Part shown: piece by piece, positions 1 through 6,733 of the stretch | How the letters are laid out: the number at the start of each line of letters is the position of its first letter | Numbering within the stretch: the stretch's first letter is position 1 | Assembly (NCBI RefSeq): GCF_001936615.1 | Contig: NZ_MLBF01000047.1 | Location: forward strand, 1-33,325 | Length of the DNA: 33,325 nucleotides | From: Desulfosporosinus metallidurans | GTDB lineage: Bacteria; Bacillota; Desulfitobacteriia; Desulfitobacteriales; Desulfitobacteriaceae | Direction of reading: 5' to 3' | Made by a program: the position numbers and the translations under genes | Notes under the pieces: model-generated | The model's database searches: none | Told to the model about the DNA's origin: nothing | The model's input: the letters and a program-made list of their open reading frames with translations, nothing else

Positions 1-6
1 ATCTAC

Positions 7-35
7 ATCTTAGCATTTTCAACTCTCGTTGTCAA
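7..35 (-). promoter_or_regulatory. Sigma-A type promoter reading out of the window
   Basis: On the minus strand TTGACA (30-35) and TAAGAT (7-12) are separated by exactly 17 bases. The spacer contains CAAC-GAGA-GTTG, an inverted repeat that could be an operator. It would drive a gene to the left of position 1, which cannot be seen. A related sequence lies about 117 bases upstream. Confidence 0.45.
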
Positions 36-123
36 TGACTAATTTGTTTTGTCTGGATTGACTAGCTCGAGTGTTTTAACCACCTGTTCGATCAATCTTT
101 GTGCGTCTGTAAGGCGCTCAGTC

Positions 124-152
124 ATAATACCATTTTCAGTGTGTGTTGTCAA
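124..152 (-). promoter_or_regulatory. Second minus-strand promoter, similar to the one at 7-35
   Basis: TTGACA (147-152) and TATTAT (124-129) lie 17 bases apart on the minus strand. Both promoters share TTGACAAC followed by TGAAAATG just before the -10 box. A third, weaker candidate (TTGACG 233-238, TAATAT 209-214, spacer 18) lies further upstream. A 28-codon reading frame (39-125, minus) starts inside this -10 box and has no ribosome site, so it is not called as a gene. Nothing else is recognised in 1-289. Confidence 0.4.
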
Positions 153-289
153 CTATTATTTTCTTCCGTCTTTCTCCAAGTTTCCACACGGGAGAAGCGA
201 CATTTGTTATATTATCACGAATAATCATGGGTCGTCAATAGGAAAAATGAAATTCTAAATGCTACGAATTTGACATCCTTTGTAATTGG

Positions 290-1151
290 CTATCCCTCAA
301 CCCAGCTTACTACATACTCGGTGTTTTGTGGTGTACTAATGCTACCTGGATCACTTATCAGCCATTTCCCAACGATCCCCGTTTCTTTCGCTGTCAGTTC
401 AAAATGACACATGGCAATACCGATATCAACTCTTTGCAAATCATGAGCCTGTAGTTTTGCGTATCCTTTCGTATGTTGAAGGTAAAAATGAAATTTAGTA
501 TTGTCCTTTACAATCCTCCAGGGCTGCTTGTTAGATGCTGAAGGTGCCAGCCGAAGCAATTTCTAGGGGGGCCACATAGTTTCCAGCCTCCGATTCAGAT
601 AAGTTCTTACTGAAATCACAACTGAAGAATAGCTCTTCCCACCCTTTTCGACTTTTTGACCCGGCAGCAAATCTCATAGCTGACTCAATAATACTTTTAC
701 GGCTGCTAGGATAGCCAATAGGTGTAATACAGGGCAGTATCTCATTATTTTTTTGCTTAATTGCTTTGGCAAATTCGCTTTTTTTAAACGTACCCCCAAG
801 CCAACAAGTCCCCAATCCTAAGGAGGTAGCATATATAATCATTTTTTCCAAGAGATATCCAAATTCCTCTAAATCTTTATCTGCCTTTTCTACCACTGCA
901 ACCACGTATGTAGATGCACCTTTAATCACACCATACGTCCCTAGCTTTGCACTAGACCCCTTCAGCGCTAAATCACTTTCAATGAGTTCGAATCTTATAG
1001 GTACTCCAAACGGTCCACTTAAGGAAGAAAAGAATCTGCTTAACTTATCTTTTATTTCAGAAGTCAGAGAGTGCTCTAGATAAGTCCTGACGGATATCCT
1101 ATTTTTGATTATTTCGGTGATCGGTGTTCCAAATAATAGTTCCTCAGCCAT
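290..1151 (-). pseudogene. Nitroreductase, TM1586 type, with single-base frameshift
   Basis: An FMN-dependent nitroreductase-like protein of about 285 residues, of the TM1586-type branch (PF14512). The first part (1151 down to about 560) carries the family start NRISVRTY (residues 17-24) and the LGTCWLGG segment. The rest (about 559 to 290) is in another frame and begins LRLAPSASNKQPWRIVK, the substrate/FMN-side motif expected at this point. Removing one T in GAAATTGCTT (minus strand, near 558-560) joins the two into one continuous protein. A GGAGG ribosome site sits 7 bases before the ATG. Alternatives are a sequencing indel or true decay; the residues after the break look well conserved, which favours a very recent event or an error. 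Confidence 0.75.
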
Positions 1152-1192
1152 GTTAAACCTCCAAACTAAACTATGCTACCCTTCCTCGGTAT

Positions 1193-1221
1193 TTGCCAAC
1201 AGGGTCTGATAATTATATGAT
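1193..1221 (+). promoter_or_regulatory. Promoter of the UGA-containing DsbA-like gene
   Basis: TTGCCA (1193-1198) and TATGAT (1216-1221) have a 17-base spacer, about 78 bases before the GTG start at 1299. The match is good but not perfect. Confidence 0.4.
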
Positions 1222-1298
1222 AACATTAGGGGCTGTTAGACGCCCTGAACCTTAACTAACCAATAGAGATGAATTAAATCGATCGGAGGCATTTAACT

Positions 1299-1922
1299 GT
1301 GACGATCCGCATCTACTCTGATTATATTTGACCGTTTTGCTATATCGGCAAGGTCCTTGCCGACCAATTAGGGCGTGAACTTAACTTGCCCATTGAATGG
1401 CTTAACATCGAAATCCATCCGGACACCCCCCCTCAAGGGAGGTCGATCCGCGAACTGTTCCCCGCCCAAGTGGTCAACGGAATGTACAAAAACCTTAATG
1501 AAATGGGGGCAATTTACGGTCTCAAATTCACCGCACACGATCTTCTCTCTAACTCGCGCCCATCCATTCTTTTGGGCGAGTACATCCATCTACACTATCC
1601 TGCTCAAGAAGATGCCTACCACGCTTCAGTATTCAGTGCATATTTCAGTGAAGGTAAAGATATCGGTCAATCAAAAATCCTTGCTGATCTTCTCCAAAAG
1701 TTGGGAATAGACTCTAACGTGCTTGCAAATGCACTTAACGATCCCGCCTGTCAAATTCGCATGAAGGAAAATGCCCAATCATCTGCAGCCATGCAAGTCA
1801 CCGGTACTCCCACTTTCTTTATTGGCAACGAACGGATCGTAGGAGCCCAACCCTATCCACGCCTGCTTGCCGTTGCTCGCCGTGCCTTAGGTCTAGATGA
1901 CACAAACCAGAATGATTTTTAA
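1299..1922 (+). CDS. DsbA/FrnE-family thioredoxin-fold oxidoreductase, probable selenoprotein (UGA = Sec11)
   Basis: A 207-residue DsbA-like protein (PF01323, FrnE branch: CXXC thioredoxin fold with an all-helical insertion). Family members catalyse thiol-disulfide exchange. Translation from the GTG at 1299, 8 bases after GGAGG, gives TIRIYSDYI, then UGA at 1329-1331, then PFCYIGKVLADQL. The UGA falls exactly where the family has the first Cys of the CPFC active site, so the motif reads U-P-F-C. The helical domain follows, then VTGTPTFFIG with the cis-proline loop near residue 170, and GAQPY typical of the branch C-terminus. A hairpin with a GGUC apex follows the UGA (separate entry). Automatic callers would start at the TTG at 1386 and lose the active site. 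There is no signal peptide, so it is probably cytoplasmic. The alternative is a nonsense mutation of TGC/TGT. The family is certain; Sec insertion is inferred. Confidence 0.85.
1345..1363 (+). promoter_or_regulatory. Candidate bacterial SECIS element
   Basis: TCGGCAAG (1345-1352), GTC (1353-1355) and CTTGCCGA (1356-1363) form a perfect 8-bp stem with a 3-base loop. Read as a slightly open loop, the apex is A-GGUC-C, close to the AGGUCU apex of the E. coli fdhF element bound by SelB. The loop begins 21 bases after the UGA, inside the range usual for bacterial SECIS elements. The hairpin lies wholly within the coding frame. Confidence 0.75.
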
Positions 1923-2055
1923 AGGTAACGCTTCTGCCGAGTATCCGTTGCTTCCGCAACGCCCCCTTCAATTAATTCGTAGGTTGCACTGATTCCTAGA
2001 CAAATGCTATTTCTGCTTCTAAAGCATTAACGGTCATAAGTATTTGTCCTAACAT

Positions 2056-2090
2056 AAGGACGGTTTGACATTTTATTGTCGCCGTCCTTT
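2056..2090. terminator. Terminator between convergent dsbA-like and yggT genes
   Basis: AAGGACGG (2056-2063) pairs with CCGTCCTT (2082-2089), and GACA/TGTC extend the stem inward. T-rich sequence follows on the plus strand and A-rich sequence precedes it, so it may serve both genes. In 1924-2050 the minus strand holds a possible degraded coding stretch (see findings). Confidence 0.55.
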
Positions 2091-2100
2091 CATATACCAC

Positions 2101-2412
2101 TTAGGTTGTCCGCGCAATCTCGATAAGTTTTGCTATTCCCCATGCAATCAAAGCATAGACAATAATTGCAACAATGATAGCCGGCTCCAGAACCGCTTGG
2201 GTTTCAACTCCCCGGGTAGTTGCTGTTCTAAAGATTCCAGTAAAGGGCGCCATAAATATATTAGATAGGGTGTAAATAAAAGATACAAATGCGCTTGCCG
2301 GGTTAGCTCCCAATAATTTAAAAACAAGACGAAAGGCCAATAATACCTCAATGACTCCTAAAATGTAGTAAACAATTCTTTTCCAAGGTCTAATCTCTTC
2401 TCTGTTTTCCAT
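2101..2412 (-). CDS. YggT family membrane protein
   Basis: A small integral membrane protein of 103 residues. It has a charged N-terminus (MENREEIRPWKR), a hydrophobic segment (about 14-33), the loop ANPASAFVSFIYTLSNIFMA with the PF02325 pattern of a helical turn followed by L-SxIFMAPF, and a second hydrophobic segment (about 72-95). YggT-like proteins are linked to cell division-associated and osmotic functions in various bacteria, but no biochemical activity is firmly assigned. The start chosen is the ATG at 2412, which has GGAGTG about 7 bases upstream; an upstream in-frame ATG at 2439 lacks a ribosome site. It lies downstream of the antiporter gene on the same strand with a gap of about 100 bases, so it may be cotranscribed. 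Confidence 0.8.
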   Translation of the reverse strand: MENREEIRPWKRIVYYILGVIEVLLAFRLVFKLLGANPASAFVSFIYTLSNIFMAPFTGIFRTATTRGVETQAVLEPAIIVAIIVYALIAWGIAKLIEIARTT

Positions 2413-2513
2413 ACAATCACACTCCATAGATTCTTTCATTCAATTGATATCTATGGTTTCCTAAGACTTGTTAATTATTCAATCCGCGTTGCAGAACTGT
2501 TTCGGGCACGTTC

Positions 2514-3698
2514 TCAAATAACCCATCGACGAGTTAACCACCCAATCGTTAGTCCCTGAATCACAAGCGAGAATAAGACAACCCCAAATGTTAAAACAAC
2601 AATAGCCTCCCGTTGTGGGAAAGCCGAAGGCAAGCTCATAGCCAAAGCAATGGAGAGCGACCCTTTTAACCCTCCCCAAGTCAGAGCATGTTTCCAACTT
2701 ATCGGCATTTTTGACTTAAGACCCAGTGTGGACACATAAACCGCGACGCTTCTTGACAACAAGGATATAACAATAGCCGCAATAATATATCCCCAATAAT
2801 CTTGGATATTCATTTTTTGGATTTCCAAACCAACCAAATAAAAAATCAAAACATTGCCGATAAAAGCAATGGTATCCCAAAACACTTCGATACTTTGTTG
2901 CGTTTTTTCGCTCATCCCAATTGCTCGCCCATAATTCCCTAAGATCAACCCGGCGACGACAACCGCAATAACACCGGATACATGGATGTGTTCTGCTAAA
3001 AAATAGCTTCCGTAAAACAAGGCGATTGAAAAACTGTTTTCCAACGTATAATCATCAAAACGGCGGAAGACACGCGACGCAATAAGTCCACAGACACCTC
3101 CAATAGCAACGCCACCCAAAGCTACCTTAATGAACTCAACGAATCCGATCACTAAGCCGCCCCAGCCCAATGAGGCGATGAGAGCAAAGGAATATACCGT
3201 GAGTTTAAAAAGGACAATCGCCACACCATCATTAGCTAGACTCTCACCTTCAGTTATAACCGCAAGGTTCTTATTTACTCCCAAACCCTTAAATATTGAA
3301 ATAACGCTTACCGGATCAGTAGCTGACATAAGCGCTCCAAACGTAAGAGCTACCTGAAATGGCCACTTTGTAATGAATGCTATCAAAATGCCTGTCGTTA
3401 TAAACGAAAGAATTGTTCCTCCAATTGCCAAGAAAAAAATTGTTAAAGCATTAACTTTCAGATCTTTAAAAGACAACTTCAAGGCAGCTTCACCAATTAA
3501 AGCGGGCAAAAAGATATCAATAACAATATTGCGAAACACTTCCTCATCTAGGAAATAGAGTTTCAACTCATTAAAAATAGGAATAACCCCGATAATACCT
3601 CCTAGTATGACAAGTGCTATAGGATAAGGAAGCTTTAGTTTTTTGGCAACGGCCGTACCTACCAATGCCATGATAAATAACCAAAGAATGTAACCCAT
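2514..3698 (-). CDS. Na+(K+)/H+ antiporter, CPA1 family (NhaP-like)
   Basis: A 394-residue polytopic membrane protein with 11-13 hydrophobic segments and no large cytoplasmic tail. Family-defining motifs are visible: ATDPV (residues 126-130), EGESLANDG (150-158) with the N-D pair that carries ions, and GGLKGSLSIALAM near residue 350. Such proteins exchange cytoplasmic Na+ or K+ for protons and support pH and salt homeostasis. The start is taken at ATG 3698, preceded by AGAAGGAG with a 9-base spacer; the reading frame is open 29 codons further upstream, but that stretch is not hydrophobic and has no ribosome site. It is divergent from the DUF1836 operon. A weak promoter (TTTATT-17-TATACT on the minus strand) lies around 3797-3825. 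Ion preference cannot be told from sequence. Confidence 0.9.
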   Translation of the reverse strand: MGYILWLFIMALVGTAVAKKLKLPYPIALVILGGIIGVIPIFNELKLYFLDEEVFRNIVIDIFLPALIGEAALKLSFKDLKVNALTIFFLAIGGTILSFITTGILIAFITKWPFQVALTFGALMSATDPVSVISIFKGLGVNKNLAVITEGESLANDGVAIVLFKLTVYSFALIASLGWGGLVIGFVEFIKVALGGVAIGGVCGLIASRVFRRFDDYTLENSFSIALFYGSYFLAEHIHVSGVIAVVVAGLILGNYGRAIGMSEKTQQSIEVFWDTIAFIGNVLIFYLVGLEIQKMNIQDYWGYIIAAIVISLLSRSVAVYVSTLGLKSKMPISWKHALTWGGLKGSLSIALAMSLPSAFPQREAIVVLTFGVVLFSLVIQGLTIGWLTRRWVI

Positions 3699-3877
3699 CT
3701 GCAAAAACTCCTTCTGCTTTTCACACAACTCAACGGTATACCCTCCTGCTCCCTTAAATGCCAAACTCTGAGAGCAGACTCTCATTTCAAAGTATATCCA
3801 ATACGATCATCTTAATAAAGGTAAAAATAAATTCTCATTGGATTAATAAATTTTATAAAAATAATGTCAAAATGATA

Positions 3878-3906
3878 TTTACACATGATCATATTGATCA
3901 TATAAT
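3878..3906 (+). promoter_or_regulatory. Promoter of DUF1836-nfeD-floA operon with palindromic operator
   Basis: TTTACA (3878-3883) and TATAAT (3901-3906) are separated by 17 bases. The spacer is almost entirely ATGATCA-TAT-TGATCAT (3885-3901), a perfect 7-bp inverted repeat around 3 bases, running into the first base of the -10 box. A protein bound there would block RNA polymerase. The first gene of the operon is a predicted DNA-binding protein, so autorepression is the simple reading. Confidence 0.65.
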
Positions 3907-3986
3907 AGTGGCATTAGGAACAGATTCTTTCTCATCGCGACTTAGAACAAACTCCTAGGAATATTAGTCACGAAGGAGGTGATGCC

Positions 3987-4592
3987 ATGAAAACATCCTA
4001 TCTAACCGAGATCATGGAGATCGTCAATACTCTCGAACCCAAAGCGAAGGCTTTACCGTATCTCGAACTCGACTCCATGATGCTTTCTCAGGTCGTTGAA
4101 GTCGCTCAGAGAGTAGGTCAAAATGATATCAATAACACACATATTCAAAACTGGGTTCGACGCAAGTATCTTCCTAGTCCTCAAAAAAAGAAGTATAACC
4201 GGGAACAAGTTGCGAATATCTTACTCATCAACGATCTGCGCAATATCTTGTCCTTGGAGGAAGCCTCCCGTTTGCTCGGGTTTGTCAACCAAACGCTAGC
4301 CGATAATTCCGATGACCGTATCAATCCGTCGAAACTCTATCAATACTATTGCGAAATCTTCGATCGGACCCAGCTCGACTGGCAAAAATCCGTAGAACAG
4401 TTAGCGAATGAGGTTGATGATTCTCTAACGGATGAGGAAATGAATGAGGAAGACAAGGAAAAGGTTGCCGTGACCTTAGTTATCCTTAATTTGTTAGCAA
4501 GAGGAAATCTATATAAGCAAATTGCTGAGCACTGGTTAAAGATATTGCCGAAAGAACCTGAACATGAACTGAATCCTAGTAAAGGTTCCTAG
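3987..4592 (+). CDS. DUF1836 family predicted DNA-binding regulator
   Basis: A 201-residue soluble protein matching the DUF1836 pattern (PF08876). A MerR-like winged helix is suggested by the stretch from about residue 45 to 90: NDINNTHIQNWVRRKYLPSP, then KKKYNREQVANILLINDLR. The following helices LSLEEASRLLGFV and the acidic C-terminal part (130-150) fit family members. Its ligand is unknown. The start is ATG 3987 after a consensus AAGGAGGTGAT site. The nfeD start is only 15 bases beyond its stop, and floA follows with overlap. With the palindrome in the promoter, it is probably the autoregulator of the operon. Function is inferred from the fold pattern and position. Confidence 0.75.
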   Translation: MKTSYLTEIMEIVNTLEPKAKALPYLELDSMMLSQVVEVAQRVGQNDINNTHIQNWVRRKYLPSPQKKKYNREQVANILLINDLRNILSLEEASRLLGFVNQTLADNSDDRINPSKLYQYYCEIFDRTQLDWQKSVEQLANEVDDSLTDEEMNEEDKEKVAVTLVILNLLARGNLYKQIAEHWLKILPKEPEHELNPSKGS

Positions 4593-4607
4593 GAAGGAGG
4601 GGGAAAC

Positions 4608-5123
4608 GTGGGGACTGGATTTGTTGTGACTCTATTTGTGCTCGGAATTGTCCTCTTATTTCTAGAGATTTTTGTGCCTGGAGGAATTCTTGGATTATTT
4701 GGCATAATCGCCCTAATTGCAGGGATTATGCTAACGGTTGATTCTTTACTCCAAGGCGTACTTTACGTGAGTTTATTACTATTTACACTAGCAGTGTTGA
4801 TCGCTTTAAGTTTTCGTTTTCCCCAAACCCGTCTTTTTTGGGAAAGATTCGCCTTGAAAACCCGTCAAACCAAGAAGGAAGGCTATGTAGCACCTAAACC
4901 TAGTTACGAGAACTTCTTAGGCAAACAAGGGATCGCCCTCAGTCAATTACGCCCAGCAGGAACGGCTGATTTTAGTGGCGAACGACTTGATGTGGTCACC
5001 GAAGGAGGGTTTATAGCTAACGGGTCAAAAATTATGGTGATCGCAGTAGAAGGTACGCGTGTGATTGTCCGTCAAATTGAAGATTTAGCGTTAGATATCA
5101 AGGGAGGTTTTAAAGAATGTTAA
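4608..5123 (+). CDS. NfeD-type membrane protein (short form, partner of FloA)
   Basis: A 171-residue protein of the short NfeD class, lacking the N-terminal ClpP-like protease domain of long forms. Three or four hydrophobic segments occupy residues 3-75 (VVTLFVLGIVLLFLEIFVPG first), followed by a basic linker. A C-terminal OB-fold domain (about 100-171) starts at NFLGKQGIALSQLRPAGTADFSGERLDV, with GTRVIVRQIE near the end. NfeD proteins sit with flotillin-like proteins in membrane microdomains. The start is GTG 4608 after GGAAGGAGGGGG. Its last codons overlap floA (ATG at 5117, stop at 5121-5123), which implies translational coupling. Confidence 0.88.
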   Translation: MGTGFVVTLFVLGIVLLFLEIFVPGGILGLFGIIALIAGIMLTVDSLLQGVLYVSLLLFTLAVLIALSFRFPQTRLFWERFALKTRQTKKEGYVAPKPSYENFLGKQGIALSQLRPAGTADFSGERLDVVTEGGFIANGSKIMVIAVEGTRVIVRQIEDLALDIKGGFKEC

Positions 5124-6118
5124 CCGCAGCTTCATTATTGTCTCTTATCCTTTTAATACTTGTGATTATGGTTGTGGGTGTCCTATTAACCTTTATTCCA
5201 GTAGGTCTTTGGATTTCTGCTTTAGCTGCAGGAGTCAATGTTGGGATCTTTTCTCTCATTGGAATGAGGCTACGTCGCGTTACACCCTCTAAAATTGTAA
5301 ACCAGCTCATCAAAGCCCATAAGGCTGGTCTAGATATTACAACCGCTCAATTAGAAGCACATTACCTCGCCGGCGGGAATGTCGATCGAGTAGTTAACGC
5401 TTTAATTGCCGCCGAACGTGCCGCTATTCCCCTTCTTTTTGAGAGAGCAGCAGCAATCGATCTCGCAGGACGAGACGTGTTACAGGCTGTACAAATGTCC
5501 GTTAACCCAAAAGTCATTGAAACACCCATCGTGTCTGCAGTCGCTCAAAATGGAATTGAACTACGAGTTAAAGCTCGTGTTACTGTACGTGCAAACATTG
5601 ACCGACTCGTGGGGGGCGCAGGTGAAGAAACCGTTATTGCCCGGGTCGGAGAAGGAATTGTAACCAGTATTGGTTCTTCGGACTCACATAAAGCTGTGTT
5701 AGAAAATCCGGATTTGGTATCCCGTACTGTGTTATCCAAAGGCCTTGATTCCGGTACAGCGTTTGAAATTCTATCCATTGATATTGCAGACGTAGACGTT
5801 GGTAAAAATATTGGTGCCCAATTACAGACCGACCAAGCAGAGGCCGATAAACGAATTGCTCAGGCTAAAGCAGAAGAACGACGGGCGATGGCTGTTGCCA
5901 GAGAACAAGAAATGAAAGCATCCGTTCAGGAGATGCGAGCAAAGGTCGTTGAAGCAGAAGCCGAAGTGCCCCGAGCCTTAGCTGCTGCCTTACGAGAAGG
6001 AAAAATGGGTGTGATGGACTATTACAATATGCAAAACATTATGGCCGATACGACGATGAGAGAAAACATTGCCCGCACCGGTAAAGCGGATTCCGGGGAC
6101 CTCACCCCCAAAAAGTAG
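5117..6118 (+). CDS. floA: Flotillin-like protein FloA
   Basis: A 333-residue protein matching FloA (formerly YqfA), usual length about 330. The N-terminal membrane hairpin (about 5-50) is followed by RRVTPSKIVNQLIKAHKAGL, a hallmark of the family. Next come the SPFH-like region (AVQMSVNPKVIETPIVSAVA, then RVTVRANIDRLVGGAGEETV) and an alanine/glutamate-rich coiled coil (about 235-295, AEADKRIAQAKAEERRAMAV). FloA oligomers organise functional membrane microdomains and affect membrane fluidity, secretion and signalling complexes. Its start overlaps the end of nfeD by 7 bases, with AGGGAGG inside nfeD as ribosome site. It belongs to the four-gene operon led by the DUF1836 regulator. Confidence 0.93.
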   Translation: MLTAASLLSLILLILVIMVVGVLLTFIPVGLWISALAAGVNVGIFSLIGMRLRRVTPSKIVNQLIKAHKAGLDITTAQLEAHYLAGGNVDRVVNALIAAERAAIPLLFERAAAIDLAGRDVLQAVQMSVNPKVIETPIVSAVAQNGIELRVKARVTVRANIDRLVGGAGEETVIARVGEGIVTSIGSSDSHKAVLENPDLVSRTVLSKGLDSGTAFEILSIDIADVDVGKNIGAQLQTDQAEADKRIAQAKAEERRAMAVAREQEMKASVQEMRAKVVEAEAEVPRALAAALREGKMGVMDYYNMQNIMADTTMRENIARTGKADSGDLTPKK

Positions 6119-6130
6119 GGGGGAATTACT

Positions 6131-6628
6131 ATGGATATATTATCATTACTTCCTATCATCCTAATGATCTTTGCCCTAGTCTCCAAATTAAATAAAGGGG
6201 CCACAAGAACAAATCAGCGTTCGAGAAGTCCATACGCCCCTTCTTCTCCCTGGGCTCACAATCTCGAAACTTCTTTGCAAAAATGGCTTTCTTACGGAAG
6301 CCCGACTCCCACCCCAGAAATAGTGGAAGTTCGAAAAGACTATAGAGTGGAAGAAGCTTCTTGGATGGATAATACACCTGAGGCCGAAGGTACAGCCGGG
6401 ATTGAAGGGACAGAAGGGACAGAAGGAACAAACGGGGTTGAAGGAACTGCTGGATCGGAAGGAACATTTAAACCAACGATTTCGTACGAAGTTGTACCCC
6501 TTCAGTTAGAGGAACGTTCTTGTTTACCAGACCGTCCAGAAATTAATCTTGCAGAAGCTGTCATCTGGTCAGAAATTCTCGGCAAACCCAAGGCTCGAAT
6601 TAACAGACCCTTTCCGAGAAACCATTAA
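6131..6628 (+). CDS. Hypothetical membrane-anchored protein with EGT repeat, floA operon
   Basis: A 165-residue protein that I do not recognise. The first 18 residues (ILSLLPIILMIFALVSKL) form one hydrophobic segment and a basic stretch follows, so the rest probably faces the cytoplasm. Residues about 86-112 are a low-complexity run of three-residue EGT/EGx units, coded by a 9-base tandem repeat. The C-terminal 45 residues (RPEINLAEAVIWSEILGKPKAR and onward) look folded and could be a docking motif. The ATG lies 12 bases after the floA stop with GGGGGG just before, and a terminator follows, so it is the last gene of the operon. A role with FloA/NfeD is inferred only from position. Confidence 0.7.
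   Translation: MDILSLLPIILMIFALVSKLNKGATRTNQRSRSPYAPSSPWAHNLETSLQKWLSYGSPTPTPEIVEVRKDYRVEEASWMDNTPEAEGTAGIEGTEGTEGTNGVEGTAGSEGTFKPTISYEVVPLQLEERSCLPDRPEINLAEAVIWSEILGKPKARINRPFPRNH
6386..6466 (+). repeat. In-frame 9-bp minisatellite (GAAGGNACN)
   Basis: Nine consecutive 9-base units lie within the preceding gene. Six are close to GAAGGNACN (coding EGT); the others have drifted (coding AGI, NGV, AGS). Copy-number change would lengthen or shorten the protein without breaking the frame. Confidence 0.7.
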
Positions 6629-6652
6629 CACACAAAAGGACCACAAAGGATA

Positions 6653-6689
6653 AAAGCGAGCACCGTAGTACTTAATCGGTGCTCGCTTT
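6653..6689. terminator. Terminator between floA operon and yhgE
   Basis: AAAGCGAGCACCG (6653-6665) and CGGTGCTCGCTTT (6677-6689) form a perfect 13-bp stem with an 11-base loop. A and T runs at the stem ends allow use from both strands. It separates convergent transcription units. Confidence 0.75.
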
Positions 6690-6733
6690 CAATTTTATAG
6701 CATTTAATTAATGTAGATTAGTAGGTGATAATT

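Noticed and set aside
49..258. 69-codon open frame on the plus strand at the left edge
   Set aside because: No ribosome site, odd composition, and it overlaps the minus-strand promoter cluster.
1386..1922. Starting the DsbA-like protein at TTG 1386
   Set aside because: It would remove the first strand and the active site, while a GTG with GGAGG and a family-like N-terminus lies upstream across the UGA.
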